A DNA stretch of 64,000 nucleotides from positions 124,001 through 188,000 of the forward strand of contig NC_010574.1 in NCBI RefSeq assembly GCF_000165395.2, given 5' to 3'. Positions 21,274 to 33,379 of the stretch are shown here, piece after piece. A program made the translations under genes and the position numbers. Each line of letters opens with the position of its first letter. Position 1 is the stretch's first letter. The stretch comes from Babesia bovis T2Bo (taxonomy: Eukaryota > Apicomplexa > Aconoidasida > Piroplasmida > Babesiidae). Under the pieces are notes generated by a model. It saw only the letters and a program-made list of their open reading frames with translations. It made no database searches and had not been told where the DNA came from.

Positions 21274-24200
21274 TTAGTGATGAGAAGTCACCTTTTGGCG
21301 GTTTATTATCTCGTGACCTATACGACCCTGGCTGTAAGCGTTGATCAAGTGTGTTAGCCTAGTTTGAGACAGAAGCACGGGACCAAATACGTTGAGGTGC
21401 AAATCCTTGTTACCATAACGGTCAGAATACAAACTGGGCACCATGCACTTACGACCCTTGTCCACCAAAAGAAGGAAGCAGTAGTACGGAGCGATAAAGA
21501 TACATTGACCGCCGCCACAAACACGAGTGTGAGCCTCGAACTCGCGCAAGTATATGGACGATAATAAACCAGGGTGGAACTTTGTGCTCCTGCCACCTAT
21601 ATGTTTCAAGGGGCCTAGAATCCCTGGCTGCCTGCTACGTTGACAACATTGACTCAGGTAACATATCGTACTGCCACAAAGAAGACAGACCAGTGGAATT
21701 GCCGGAGGTAAACCGCAATTAGCACATGACCGAAGTGACGTACGTTCAATAAGGGACCATGCATCAGGAGATAGGTTGCGATGAAAATCCACATAGTTGT
21801 ATCCTGCCACTAAAGGAGCACACGTTTCGTGACCAGTGGCACGGATCATGGCAAGCTTGCTACGAGTGTCTTCACCTACCATACGAATACACTCGTCCAC
21901 TACAAGATCGCAATATGTATTGAGACTTGTACACTCCGATAAAAGGTCGTAACGTGCTTTGCCAGAATGCAAATGAGCGTAGGATACCTTAGTACGAACT
22001 TCTTCGTCGATGTCCCATACGTTGAACACCGTCCAAAAACCAATGTCTAGTAACAAGTTAACCCTAGGGAACAACTCATCCAAAAATGAATCGATGTCAG
22101 GCTTAAAGTCACGGTGAAGGTAACCCCTAACGCGTACCGAGTCGTAAACACAATTAGCAACCTGACGAGCAAAGTCCAATACGCTCCCAGAGCTCACTAA
22201 TTGTAAGAAGCAAGATGATAAATCAGAGTCAGTAAAATCCAAAAGGTGACGTTCATAAGGAACTAGGTGACGAAGTACCTCGAAAAATGCAACGTTCCAA
22301 TGACCACGGTAACCCTCCTCGTTCATACGCCTTAAAAAGTCAACGCCAATGTAGCGGCGTTCAGGCTCACTAGTGCTACTAGAGCATTCACGCACAATGG
22401 GCGAGCAGCCCTTGGCAAAAACTATCTTAGATGTCAACTCGTCCTCAATCACGTCAGTTTTTATCACACAATCCTCGTAAACGTCACTAGATAACATTTT
22501 CAAAATTGAGTCGAATTCATCGTCTTCAACACCGTTGTCAATGATGTAGTAAACACGACGGAAGGCAACCAATGTCTTGACGATATCGTGGATGTAACCA
22601 CGTACCTGTTGAGACATGCTGCCATCCGGGCGATCTGGTAATGGATGTGTAAAAGAAGAAACCACTTCATGGTGGAAGTGCTGCATACCAAGGGCTAAAT
22701 TAAGCTCTAATGATCCGGGTGATGGACTGGTATCTTCAAACTCTCCACGGTATATATCCTGTATCCCAGTTGTCACTATATCAGGAGTAACTTTACCCAT
22801 GTTGTATAATCGGAATTCAGTCTCGTGATCACTGAACCCTAGCCATTGAACACGAGATAACAGGTCAACAGGAAATTCAGCAATGTCCATGTACTCCAAA
22901 AGATAGGTACCATACAAATTAGCCAAAAACTCCCGACGAAACTTAAGAACGCTGTAATTGCCCCAACGGTCTTGACTAGCAGAATCTATATCGGCACATG
23001 CGTCCACAAAAGCCTGGAATGACCGCTTTATGTCCTTGAGAATAACGAATTCTAGGACTTGCATTAATAAAGTGCCGAAACATACAGCAAGGTAACGTAA
23101 ACTGTCATCCTTCCCAGGGCGTTGATTTGTAAAGTACAGCAAAAATTGTTTAATAGGGTCCCGGGACCAGCTACATGTGAGGTCCAATGGGAATGTATTG
23201 GTGCCTACACCAGGCTTATTAGGTACTCCATGTCCATCCTTATACTCAAATCCCAAAGTATCAGATACCTGACGAACCTGGTCGTCCGTAAATGACTGGA
23301 GCAAAATGTCCAGCAGACCCACTTTGCTACCATCAGATATACTTGTTATGTCCGGAACAGCAAGTTCCTCGACATCCAAGTCAAAGTAGTTCTTATCCAA
23401 GGAGTTAACGGGTCCATTTACAGCAACGCCACGGCCAGTAATGTATATATTGCGCACAAGGTGCTGAAGCAATGATGGACTGACAGTCAACTGATTCCTA
23501 CGACATGTAGACGTAGCCAATAAATAGTGGTAAAGCATCCAAAACCTAGGGTCAACTTCAATCCCAGATTCAACATGACGCCAATTCTGAATGCCATACA
23601 GACAACGCTGACCACCAAAAACCACAAGGGCATATTCACTAACCACATGACTGTCATAAATCAATGTTAAGTCAATGCCCAAAATCTTGCCTAGATGGTC
23701 AAGCTTATCAGGATGCAGCTTTAACCAAGCAGAAAACTGATTTATGAAGAGTGACCTGTCCAAAACATGTTCCTTGGATTGCTTAGTGTAGAATAAAATA
23801 TTGCAAGAAGGTTGATCCCTAGTGCTCCGATCAATACCCTGACACTTTGCACATGATAGAGTAGCACCCTGAGGGTCTGTAATGCCCAAATCTTCATAAT
23901 AACTACGACCTTGCGATTCACTTTTGGTGTACGTGTTGGTCAATTTACTGTTGGCGGTGTATACTACATGAGGACTAGGGTTGTACCTGGCAAGAATGGG
24001 AGATGGAACCCAATTGGCATAAAAGGGATGACGCCATGCAGCTGGAGGAAGCTTATCTAAAAGGTCATCAGTATCAGAGTCGCGATCGGACATTACACTA
24101 TCTGGAATGTACTCCAAAACGTAGTTGCATAACGATTTGCAAATTGGACAGTAAAATTCGTCCTTTTGCTTCTGAACGCCAGATGGAATGTCACGTAAAT

Positions 24201-27200
24201 CCCTAGTGCTGTTGTTGTGCTCACGAATGCAATGCATATGGACAACATGGCCACAACAACTGATCATGGACGACTGCAATGGAACGACTACCCGAGAATA
24301 AACGGAATGCGTTCCTAGTGACGTCACACAACGACGTAATATGCTATTGGAAGATATGAAACACATGAAGCCAAAAGACTTGCCATTGACCATGCCCTGC
24401 TTACATAATATGCAACTCTCAATATCAGCAGTAGTATCCTCATCTACCAGTGACTCCTCAGAATCCACAGGAAGCTTCTTCTGCTGAGACATTATAAATG
24501 ACATGTAACGCCTCTGTAACTGCTTTACAGCCTGCTTGCGACACTTGGTAGGAACACTAGACTCAGATTTCAAGTCTATCTCAAATTTCTCACGCATCCG
24601 GGATATTACATAACGTAACATGCCAGACATTACACGGTCGTCACTAACACGAGTATGTACTGACTCCAAAAGATCAACAAGCACAGTTGCATCAGAAGGA
24701 CTTACAAAGTCCTTGGAATCCATAACCAATAATATAGTTTTCAACGCAAACATAAGACCACGGTTCCATTTATCTAATGAAGTCTCCGACCAATTAACCG
24801 CCCCAAAGTAGCGAAGAGGCTTAGAAATGATATTTTCACGGTCTACCGAATCAGTTAATACACTGGAACTATCTCCAGGTGACGGCAATTTTTCACGACC
24901 TGAAAGGCACCAAATCAATTCTAAAGCAATATTAAAACAGTTGGAGACACCAAGAGATAACATGATGGAATCCTGATTGTCATAAAACTCAGGTTGCATC
25001 AACCCATCCGAACGACGAGAACCTAGAAAACCAACCGAACCGCGACACTGCTCAGCGGGAATCACATAGTCATAACTAGTGTCATACGGCCTCCAACTAA
25101 TGTCTATCATGCGATATACTTCAGCAGTAGGACGTAAATAAGCCTTACCAGCAACCTCAGAGTAGTTGCTAGTGGAGACGGCCTCTACAGCACGTACAAT
25201 GTGAGGGTGGTGACGCCAATAAGTGTCCACGGATGAAGCTACCTCCTTAAATACAACCTTGCCCGTGCCCAAAGAAGTTACAATGTCCATTAACAACATG
25301 GGATAGCCACGACGAAGGTATTCAGCATTCATGCTATCACGAGGAACACATAACTTCTCAAGATGCTTCACGTCATGGATTAATACCTGAAGTATGTGCA
25401 CGAAAACCTGACATGTAAACATAGCATCGCCAGGGACGTGGCCCTCCTTGGGTTCAAAAACCTCAGTATATACCACACCTAAGGGGTCGATATTAGTCAA
25501 TCCAGCAGAACGACGAAGGCCTAATACTGAAATGGCAATCTGCAAAGCAGCAATATCCAACTGTACCAAAACAACCTGACGATAATGCTCATTCTGCTCA
25601 TGCATAGACTCCCCGTTGTATACCCAGTAGTTTTGCTTCACCTCTTGAGAAAAACGTAACGTGGAAATAGCAGTGCGAATTATGTACAGGAGCACAGCGT
25701 CACTGAAGCTAGTGACCACTGGGTCAGAAGATAAAGTAGCAGGATCGACCGCAGATACATACAAACGACGTATGTAGTTGAAGTCAACAACAGAAGCGAA
25801 AAAACGAACAAATGGAATGTGAAAAGTACGACAAAGCCTATCACGCGAGGATTGCCAAGCAGAAATACGACCTAAAATGTAAGAATCCAATTGACGATAG
25901 AACTCTGCACTGGTTATAGAGTCACGCTTACAGTACTCAGTAAAATGACGAAGAGCACTGTGAAGAGTATGCTCACTAGTAAATGCAATACCATAGCCGG
26001 AATTCTCATAAGATACATGCTCCGCAGTGTGCAATTCCATCGTGTTCATCAAATGCATATGGTCCAATAAACGAAACAAGGCGCCAGAGAGAGCAGATGA
26101 TTGGAATACCTGCTTAACAACACCCTCATGAGCCATGAGGTATGATAAGTCACTCAAAACTACCAAATAGAGCCTGCTATAATATGGAAAACCAACTCAA
26201 TGACGTACCCAAATAAACCACTCTCATAGCGAGGAAATTGTAAAGTACCAAGACGGGCATCACGAGCATGGTGATCAGTTAAAGATGATATACACAACTC
26301 GATAAAACCAGTACTGACAGCGCTAGTAGCGATATAAGGATATGTAAAGAGCTGTACTGATAAGTGATTCAAGTGCCATTCTGAAACTTTATCTTACAAA
26401 ATAGAAACACTAACCGTCAGGACCCTTGTAAGGCTGAACAATCTCAGGGTATAGTTCAATCTAAACAAAATAAATAAACAGAAATGTCACTTACATAAAC
26501 ACTAGAAAAGAGTGACTTAAATGCCATAGAAGTTAACATGGTGAGGTAAAATGAATTGTAGCTCTTGCGAATTTCAGGATCCAGAACCTGATGTCTACCC
26601 ATCCAAAGCTTAAGTGTGGACTTAGGCATCTCCTCATAAAAAACATAGCGAAATGCTGGAGTTACCTTAAGCAACTCGTCAAGAAACAACATAAGTAACC
26701 TTGCTAATGGCTCCAGCGCAATCTCGTATGTCGTGACGTAATCGCTGATATAATCAATCATCTGACGAAACGTATCGCGAAGCCTAATTAAAAAGTCAGT
26801 GTTAAAGACAACCAGTAGCTGCTTCTCATCCTCTATGTCCAAAGACCAACGGTGACTAGAACATGATCCACCAACAGCCCATGAACCGGGGTCACCACAG
26901 TCACAACAACCACCAGTTGTGCGAGTTAAACGAAATCGATGACCATCATGATTAGATCTAAAGAAGCACTCAAGACATATAGCACAAGTACTGTCAGCTT
27001 CACAATCATAACATTTAAAGGCAACGGTCTCTTCCATCCATTTAGCAGTACAATGCCCAGTTGTGCCTTTTAAAAGTTAGACAATAAAAACAAACGACAC
27101 CAGATACTAAACAACAACATATAGCGCTATAACACCATAGTATATAATACTTAACGAATGTTGCCAAAACAGGATATATTATCAATAAACATTGCAGATT

Positions 27201-27526
27201 CCGTGCAACACATCGACATCTATCGCTAGAAAACGAAATACAGATGATATAAAAACAATCATAAAGTAGGAATAACACAAAACCAAAGCATTACATAATG
27301 GAATCCAAGAATACACATCAATGTGTGTTGAAAACCTACCAGTGTAAAGAGACATTAGACGATTGACGCTACGAGGACAACAGTTTGGATACAAATAAGC
27401 ATAAATCTCCCGGGAAACGACATCGTAGTCAAGGGTCGAAAAAGAGTAGATATCCAAAGCACGAATGTCCAAGGATTCAATGGAGTAACTACCACGCTGC
27501 CGCTTCGTTCCAGATACCTCGGCCAT
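21274..27526 (-). CDS. UBR-type N-recognin E3 ubiquitin ligase
   Basis: Binds N-degron substrates and passes ubiquitin to them (Arg/N-degron pathway). Five exons, 27526-27340, 27066-26495, 26460-26415, 26380-26209 and 26173-21274, give 1958 residues; all joins keep frame. The UBR box at about residues 65-135 has the full zinc ligand set (HCTAKW, CYDCEADSTCAICLECFF, SNHDGHRF, GGCCDCGDPGSW). A RING-H2-like domain at about 910-1005 begins CILCKQ, has GHVVHMHC and ends CPICKSLC. The C-terminal UBR autoinhibitory region at about 1805-1900 has CANCGLPP, CLLCGSTICY, and HTRVCGGGQCIFI. The order UBR-RING-UAIN and the length match UBR1/2-like enzymes. Intron 1 is 273 bp, the rest 34-35 bp; a small missed exon in intron 1 cannot be excluded. 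Confidence 0.92.
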
Positions 27527-28511
27527 TCTAAACAAATTCCAAGACACAATCTAGGGCATTTAATTCACATCATAAGAAACATCTCGAATATAATAGGATG
27601 ACGCGCACATATTGTGGCCACAGTGGAATACAACAAACGAGAGATACAAAGTGATCTATTTTCTAGACATAAGCATGGTGTAACGTAAATATGTAAGCAT
27701 CTAGACTGTAGCAGTATAAAGAAGTGAAATCACCAGATTGTGAGGATCATACCAATAGCATCAATATTGCCTTCCACAGAGATACTATCACTTAATGACA
27801 AGATAATAAAAGCACAATATTTATATTGGTAATAACAAGACAAAAATATACGCCATGTGCATAATGTATGATAATAGAAGATCACAACTCATGTACTAAC
27901 AATGGATACCACAAGTATACGCCTAAAAATTCTAGCTACACATCAAACTGATTCAGCTACTAATCAACGCTACAACATCTTATTCATCTGAAGAATATTG
28001 TTGTTTACGGAATAACAACGCTTTCAAGTGCTTCATCGTTCATATATCTGGCATGCGCCCAAAAGGACGAGACAAGCTCCCCGCTGAATGCAATACACAT
28101 AACCAGATGTAAATTATATACTAAATAAAATAAACAAAACATTATTATAAACAACCATAAAGCTCTTTATTAAGGTGAACATGGCAGATACAAGATATAC
28201 ACGAGGCTACTTATCATCAATATAGCTCAGATTACGGTGATAATCCAGATTTAGTGGTTAAAACGGTAAAAATGAATAAATAAAAATATGCAAACAACAA
28301 ACTAATCACGTCGAGTGATGTTCTGATCGTCAATGCCTGCGCCAGTGCATCTTGATCCAAGAAACATTCATTAAGAAGCTGAGTTGTGTTATTACAGGCA
28401 TTTTTACACGTTCTTGTGATACAATTCAATTACACATGAAGTCGTGAAGCCAGATTGTCGATTTTCAGTGGACTTCCAGTACCAGGTACAAAGTAACTCT
28501 AGAGATATAGC
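27527..28511. other. Divergent promoter region
   Basis: A/T-rich gap of about 985 bp between the starts of the UBR gene (-) and the kinase gene (+). A 65-codon open stretch at 28232-28429 (-) starts without ATG and shows no known content. No gene called. Confidence 0.45.
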
Positions 28512-31500
28512 ATGATTAACCTAAATGTGACCCCCAAGATGAAGCTAGGGAAGATAAAAAAAGAACAACTAAGGAAATTTGATCGAAGTGAGCTGGATAT
28601 ACTCATTAAACTCTATAAAGAATTGGCAAATCGCTCGGAATCAAGAGGAATAGATAAACAGACATTTCTACAGTACTTTAACTTACCAGGGCTTTGGGGG
28701 GAACGATTGTTTCATTATTTTGATACAAATGGCTCAGATTTCGTGGAGTTTGATGAGTTTCTTAACGGAATTGCAACATGCTGCAGAGGCACAAGATCAG
28801 AAAAAATAAACGTACTTTTCCACGTATTCGATCTGCACGATGATGGCCAAATTGAAAAATCAGAATTGGTGGCAATGCTATCTAATTTCCCAATCATTGT
28901 AACGCATATGACTAAATTCACCCACAGAAAGAGACAATTTTGGGCTAATGGACATGGAGTAGACTACTTATCGACGGCATCCGATACCGATTTACAAACA
29001 TCAGATCACTCATACAAACAATGTGATTCTACTGATGTGGAATTACACAAAAGCTTAACGCCGGAATCGACCATGAATATTAAAAAGACATTAAGAATAC
29101 CTTCATCAGATTGGAGGGAACTTGCCTCGTCAATTAGTAAACTGTCATTCCAATCAGGAGAGTCCACAGACGCCCATAGCATGCAATCTGAAATAGATTG
29201 CATAGAGGATATTGGGGAAAACATTACCAATTCACCACAAAATAAGGGTTGTGCTAACAGCCCTAAAGGAGTTATTAAGTATCACCAAGGAATATCGCAG
29301 ACTACTAGTATAGCCAATAATGCATCGCAATGCCTCATTAATATTTCAGACGGCTATATTAGCGAACATGGCTCGTCAACGTGTGACTCGAGCGACGAAG
29401 GAGATGACGATGAACCAATACTGCACCAACATGAACCAAACAATATATCCAGCAATTACAAAAAGGCGTCAGATATAGTAAATATCAAGGATAGTTACTG
29501 GATAGATGAATTAGATACTAAATCCAAGGAAATGGAAATGCCACAGTTTACAACTAAGCTAGAAATACAAAAACAACGGTCAAGGAAAAGTAAAGGACAT
29601 AATGAGAAAGGAAAACGATATATACAAGGTAGAAATAGAGCTAAATCACTTGCGATTGAAATCATACAGAGAGAGCAAATGATGGGCTCCGATGATAATG
29701 CACTGGAAGCATTGGTTGAACAAATACTAGAAGATGTCAAGTTTAGCGCCAATGGGACACTTGACTTCGATTCATTCAAGTCGTGGATAAATACAAACCC
29801 AGCAATACTCACCGCCTTCGCCGAATATATGCATGAAGAAGTATGGGTACTGCACGGCAATGCATTCATGATTACACCAGAAACCAGACGCCTGATGCAG
29901 TCCGATAAAACAAATAAATATCTGTCACAAATTAAAAATGGTGAACTAAAGGATGCGGATGACCTAACGTTGTACGATAGCGGCATACAGACAAAATTAA
30001 ATAGGTTGTTCATGGCCCATGGCAAAAGAGGAGAAAACATGGCAAGCGATCAACTGTGGAACTACCTATGCGAATTACCAAAGAACAATAGAATTAAAAG
30101 AAAGAGCACGTGGGACAATGTACTTAACGAAGGTTGGATGAATATAAAAGGTGAAAATATCACGTCACCAATATCATTCATCAGGAGACCACTCTCATGC
30201 CCAAACTGTAAGTCACCGTACTTCATGTGCCCCAAGTGCTACAAAACGAACGACACGCTCTATGTAAACTTTAAGAAGGGTATACATATAGAATGTACAA
30301 ACTGTGTGAAACTCAACCCCGAACAAAGACTAGACAAGTGCTGGCTATGCAATTGGAACTTCGGCGACGCCATCAAGCTGGTATTTATGAATTCTTCAGA
30401 CGCACGTATTGATACCGAGACAACGGGCCTGGGAATCCAAGATCCCATAATGACGAAGATTGTGCAAAATAGTTTAGAGCACTTAACAGGACAAAGTACA
30501 AGTGGGTTTGACACTATCATTACAAGCAATGATGGAACATGGCCTCACTCTGTAGAAAAATTAGTGAAAAAAGCAGGATATATGTACAAAAAGGGTAGAA
30601 GGCTAAGGAGGTGGCATAAAAGATACTATGTGCTTATAGATAACATACTATATTACTATAGAAGCGAACAAAGCACTAAACCCAGAGGATGTATCTTCCT
30701 GGAGGGGTACCACATGGACCCGCTGCCAATGAGACACGGATCCCACATGTATGGATTCAGACTATTCCACACAGGATATACACCAACGCTACGCAACCTA
30801 TACCTCAAGAGCAATGAGGAGTGCCTGGAATGGGTAGAAGCACTCTCAAAGGCCATGCACCAACAAAGCCTAATGCAATTGTATGCCATAGGGGAACAAC
30901 TAGGATATGGTAAATTCAGCGTAGTGTATCGTGCTGTGCACAAAAGAACTGGAGAAGAATATGCAATCAAAATAGTAGACAAGAGCAAAGTGGGATGCTT
31001 GGAAAGAGATTTACTGAGAAGTGAAATAGCAATACTGAGACTACTTAGGCACAAACACGTTATCTACCTCAAGGAAATAAGCGATATGCACGATTCGTTA
31101 TATATAGTCATGGAACTGGTACGCGGAGGCGAACTGTATGACCTAATAAAACAGAAGAAGGCGCTGTCAGAAGCTTATACCCACAAAATCATAACACAAC
31201 TGCTACAAATTGTAGCATACCTACACAAATGCGGCATCGTACACCGAGATATCAAACCTGAAAATATTTTACTGACAGATAAAAGTGATACGGCAACGAT
31301 AAAACTAACGGATTTTGGATTGTCGACACTATGCGGACCCAATCAGCTGCTCACCCAGCCTTGTGGAACCTTGGCGTATGTAGCACCAGAAGTACTAACC
31401 ATGGAAGGGTACAACCAAAAAGTAGATGTATGGTCTATAGGCGTTATTATGTATTTGCTTCTTAGCGGAAGACTCCCGTTTTCTGTAAGGAAACCTATAA

Positions 31501-31850
31501 CCACCGATATAAACGAACACTACCGGCTCAGGTTCGACGGTAAAAACTGGGATTACGTCTCTACATGCGCCAAAGATCTAGTAGCACGAATGCTACAATC
31601 AGATCCACACAAAAGGATTTCAGTCTTTGAAGCAATGGACCATTTCTGGGTCAATAACTTTGTAGAAGTCAACCATGACGAACCTCACTCAACCGTGGGG
31701 AATCTAGACAGTACTCAAGAGCTTATCAGGGCACTCAGCAATGCAACAGATACTACATTCGTCATTCCATACAGCGAGTCATGCATCGGTAACCTGAAGG
31801 CACTGCAAGCCGCAGAAGCCGAGGCTGCCCTGGAAACTGTACTGGAATGA
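28512..31850 (+). CDS. CDPK7: Calcium-dependent protein kinase with PH domain (CDPK7-like)
   Basis: Ser/Thr kinase with calcium and phosphoinositide inputs; the Plasmodium CDPK7 relative acts in asexual growth. Single exon, 1112 residues. N-terminal EF-hands have loops at 71-82 (DTNGSDFVEFDE) and 107-118 (DLHDDGQIEKSE), with a weaker one near 410-425. Residues 560-615 hold four CxxC pairs (CPNC, CPKC, CTNC, CWLC), a zinc-ribbon-like insert. A PH domain follows at about 683-783 (GYMYKKGRRLRRWHKRYYVL ... ECLEWVEAL). The kinase domain spans about 790-1047 with GYGKFSVVYRA, YAIKIVDK, HRDIKPENIL near 910, DFG near 934 and APE after it, all intact. EF-hands before the kinase, with PH between, is the reverse of a standard CDPK and defines the CDPK7 type. 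The stop codon overlaps the next gene's ATG. Confidence 0.92.
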   Translation: MINLNVTPKMKLGKIKKEQLRKFDRSELDILIKLYKELANRSESRGIDKQTFLQYFNLPGLWGERLFHYFDTNGSDFVEFDEFLNGIATCCRGTRSEKINVLFHVFDLHDDGQIEKSELVAMLSNFPIIVTHMTKFTHRKRQFWANGHGVDYLSTASDTDLQTSDHSYKQCDSTDVELHKSLTPESTMNIKKTLRIPSSDWRELASSISKLSFQSGESTDAHSMQSEIDCIEDIGENITNSPQNKGCANSPKGVIKYHQGISQTTSIANNASQCLINISDGYISEHGSSTCDSSDEGDDDEPILHQHEPNNISSNYKKASDIVNIKDSYWIDELDTKSKEMEMPQFTTKLEIQKQRSRKSKGHNEKGKRYIQGRNRAKSLAIEIIQREQMMGSDDNALEALVEQILEDVKFSANGTLDFDSFKSWINTNPAILTAFAEYMHEEVWVLHGNAFMITPETRRLMQSDKTNKYLSQIKNGELKDADDLTLYDSGIQTKLNRLFMAHGKRGENMASDQLWNYLCELPKNNRIKRKSTWDNVLNEGWMNIKGENITSPISFIRRPLSCPNCKSPYFMCPKCYKTNDTLYVNFKKGIHIECTNCVKLNPEQRLDKCWLCNWNFGDAIKLVFMNSSDARIDTETTGLGIQDPIMTKIVQNSLEHLTGQSTSGFDTIITSNDGTWPHSVEKLVKKAGYMYKKGRRLRRWHKRYYVLIDNILYYYRSEQSTKPRGCIFLEGYHMDPLPMRHGSHMYGFRLFHTGYTPTLRNLYLKSNEECLEWVEALSKAMHQQSLMQLYAIGEQLGYGKFSVVYRAVHKRTGEEYAIKIVDKSKVGCLERDLLRSEIAILRLLRHKHVIYLKEISDMHDSLYIVMELVRGGELYDLIKQKKALSEAYTHKIITQLLQIVAYLHKCGIVHRDIKPENILLTDKSDTATIKLTDFGLSTLCGPNQLLTQPCGTLAYVAPEVLTMEGYNQKVDVWSIGVIMYLLLSGRLPFSVRKPITTDINEHYRLRFDGKNWDYVSTCAKDLVARMLQSDPHKRISVFEAMDHFWVNNFVEVNHDEPHSTVGNLDSTQELIRALSNATDTTFVIPYSESCIGNLKALQAAEAEAALETVLE

Positions 31851-33145
31851 CGATCAAACGACAGCGAGAGTTATCGCTGATAGAATTACCAATCGGAATA
31901 TTAAGACACATCGTTACATTTGTACCACTAGAATGCTCTACGCTTTCCAAATATATGTATTCCCTGGTAGTACTCGAGCGAACTTCATTCAGTGCAACCA
32001 AGGCATTACAAAGGAAAACGCGATCTGAACGCATTATTAAGACCTTGTTTAAGTTAGTATATCTGTTGTACATATATATGACGTAGATGTGTAAACATAC
32101 AGAGCCTGGAAGTCTCAGGATGGGATCGCTGGAACGACCGTCTAATACGACGTATAGTAATGTGCCACAATCAAGGGTATTTTCATAAATTGCGCTCGCT
32201 GTCGATGAGAGACTGCAATGAAATCACTATCGAGGGGATGCGCACATTGCTTCATGCTTTGAAAACGAAGATCTGCTACCTAGACATGGAGGATTGCCAT
32301 AAGCTCGGACCGGAATGCCTACCATCAGGAATCAATAAGCTCAAGGTAGGTATGAAACAAATGTATTGCCTATCTCCTGTCTAACGCGATTATATGACCA
32401 AAGGTAATAGATTGCAATGCAAATGCCTAGCATGTCACTACCAATAACATCCATACGATATTATAGCGAATTGTGCTTTAACGTAGGCAATAACTCTATT
32501 TGTACCGATGATAAAAATGAAAATGATAAAACCAAACAGATCATATAAAGTGCACAGGTGCTTAAGATTGGATTCCAAAAAAGGAAAGGAAAACTAGAAT
32601 CCGGAAATATAGTGGAACATCTAACTAGAGGTAAACATCTAATTGCCCCAAAGCTAGAGTGGTTGTCCGTACAACACAGAGAAACGCAATCACTGGGATC
32701 TATAGAGCGCCTGGGAGCTACACTCACAGCATTGGACCTGAGAGGATGCACGGATATACCGCAATCGGAATACAAAAAGTGTGCTGAGCTCCCAGAATTA
32801 AAACAGTTGCTCACGGGAACGGGAATCACAAGTGAGATTCTCTGCAGTATAGTCCACGCATGTAAAAAACTGGAAGTGTTGGACATAACAGGATCGGAAC
32901 TGTCCAAAGAGTGTATAGAAGGTATATGTAATAACCTCAAGTCGCTACAGAAGCTAAAGCTAGCCAAGTGTAAAAGTTTAACCAATGATGGAGTGCAACG
33001 GATCCTTGCATCATTACCTAACCTAAGGCTCATTGATCTATCACATTGCTGGAAATTATCAGATGCCTTGTGTAACCATATGCCGCCACTGGCGGCGACA
33101 GGTGAGAATTCGTCCCCAAACATTCATAAAATACAGATGAATTAA
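31847..33145 (+). CDS. F-box / leucine-rich repeat protein
   Basis: Likely substrate receptor of an SCF ubiquitin ligase. Proposed exons: 31847-32056, 32103-32345, 32411-32482 and 32558-33145 (introns 46, 65 and 75 bp), giving 370 residues. The N-terminus has an F-box-like helix set (LSLIELPIGILRHIVTFVPL). LRRs of the FBXL/AMN1 type follow: LRSLSMRDCNEITIEG, LTALDLRGCTDIPQ, LEVLDITGSELSKEC, LQKLKLAKCKSLTNDG, LRLIDLSHCWKLSD. The only ATG that includes the F-box overlaps the kinase stop codon (ATGA). Exon limits in the first half are less sure: a 52-bp form of intron 1 also keeps frame, and exon 3 rests only on frame and splice signals. Confidence 0.75.
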
Positions 33146-33379
33146 CCATAGGAATACACAACTGCTCATTAGATACCAGCAAGTTAGCATTGACACTAGC
33201 CGAAAAACGCCCACAAGATGCTCAAACTGTTACCATCGTCTGGCATCAAGAGCTAAAAATATCGCCATCATGATATAATAAATCGCTGGATTATTAACGC
33301 CAATAAGAGGACTAATATAAATAGCCATCTGGAGAACCAAGAGTATCGATACTCAGGCCTACAAAACATGCCACAATGA

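Noticed and set aside
27355..27549. 64-codon frame at the UBR 5' end
   Set aside because: Out of frame with exon 1, which splices in phase into the UBR box.
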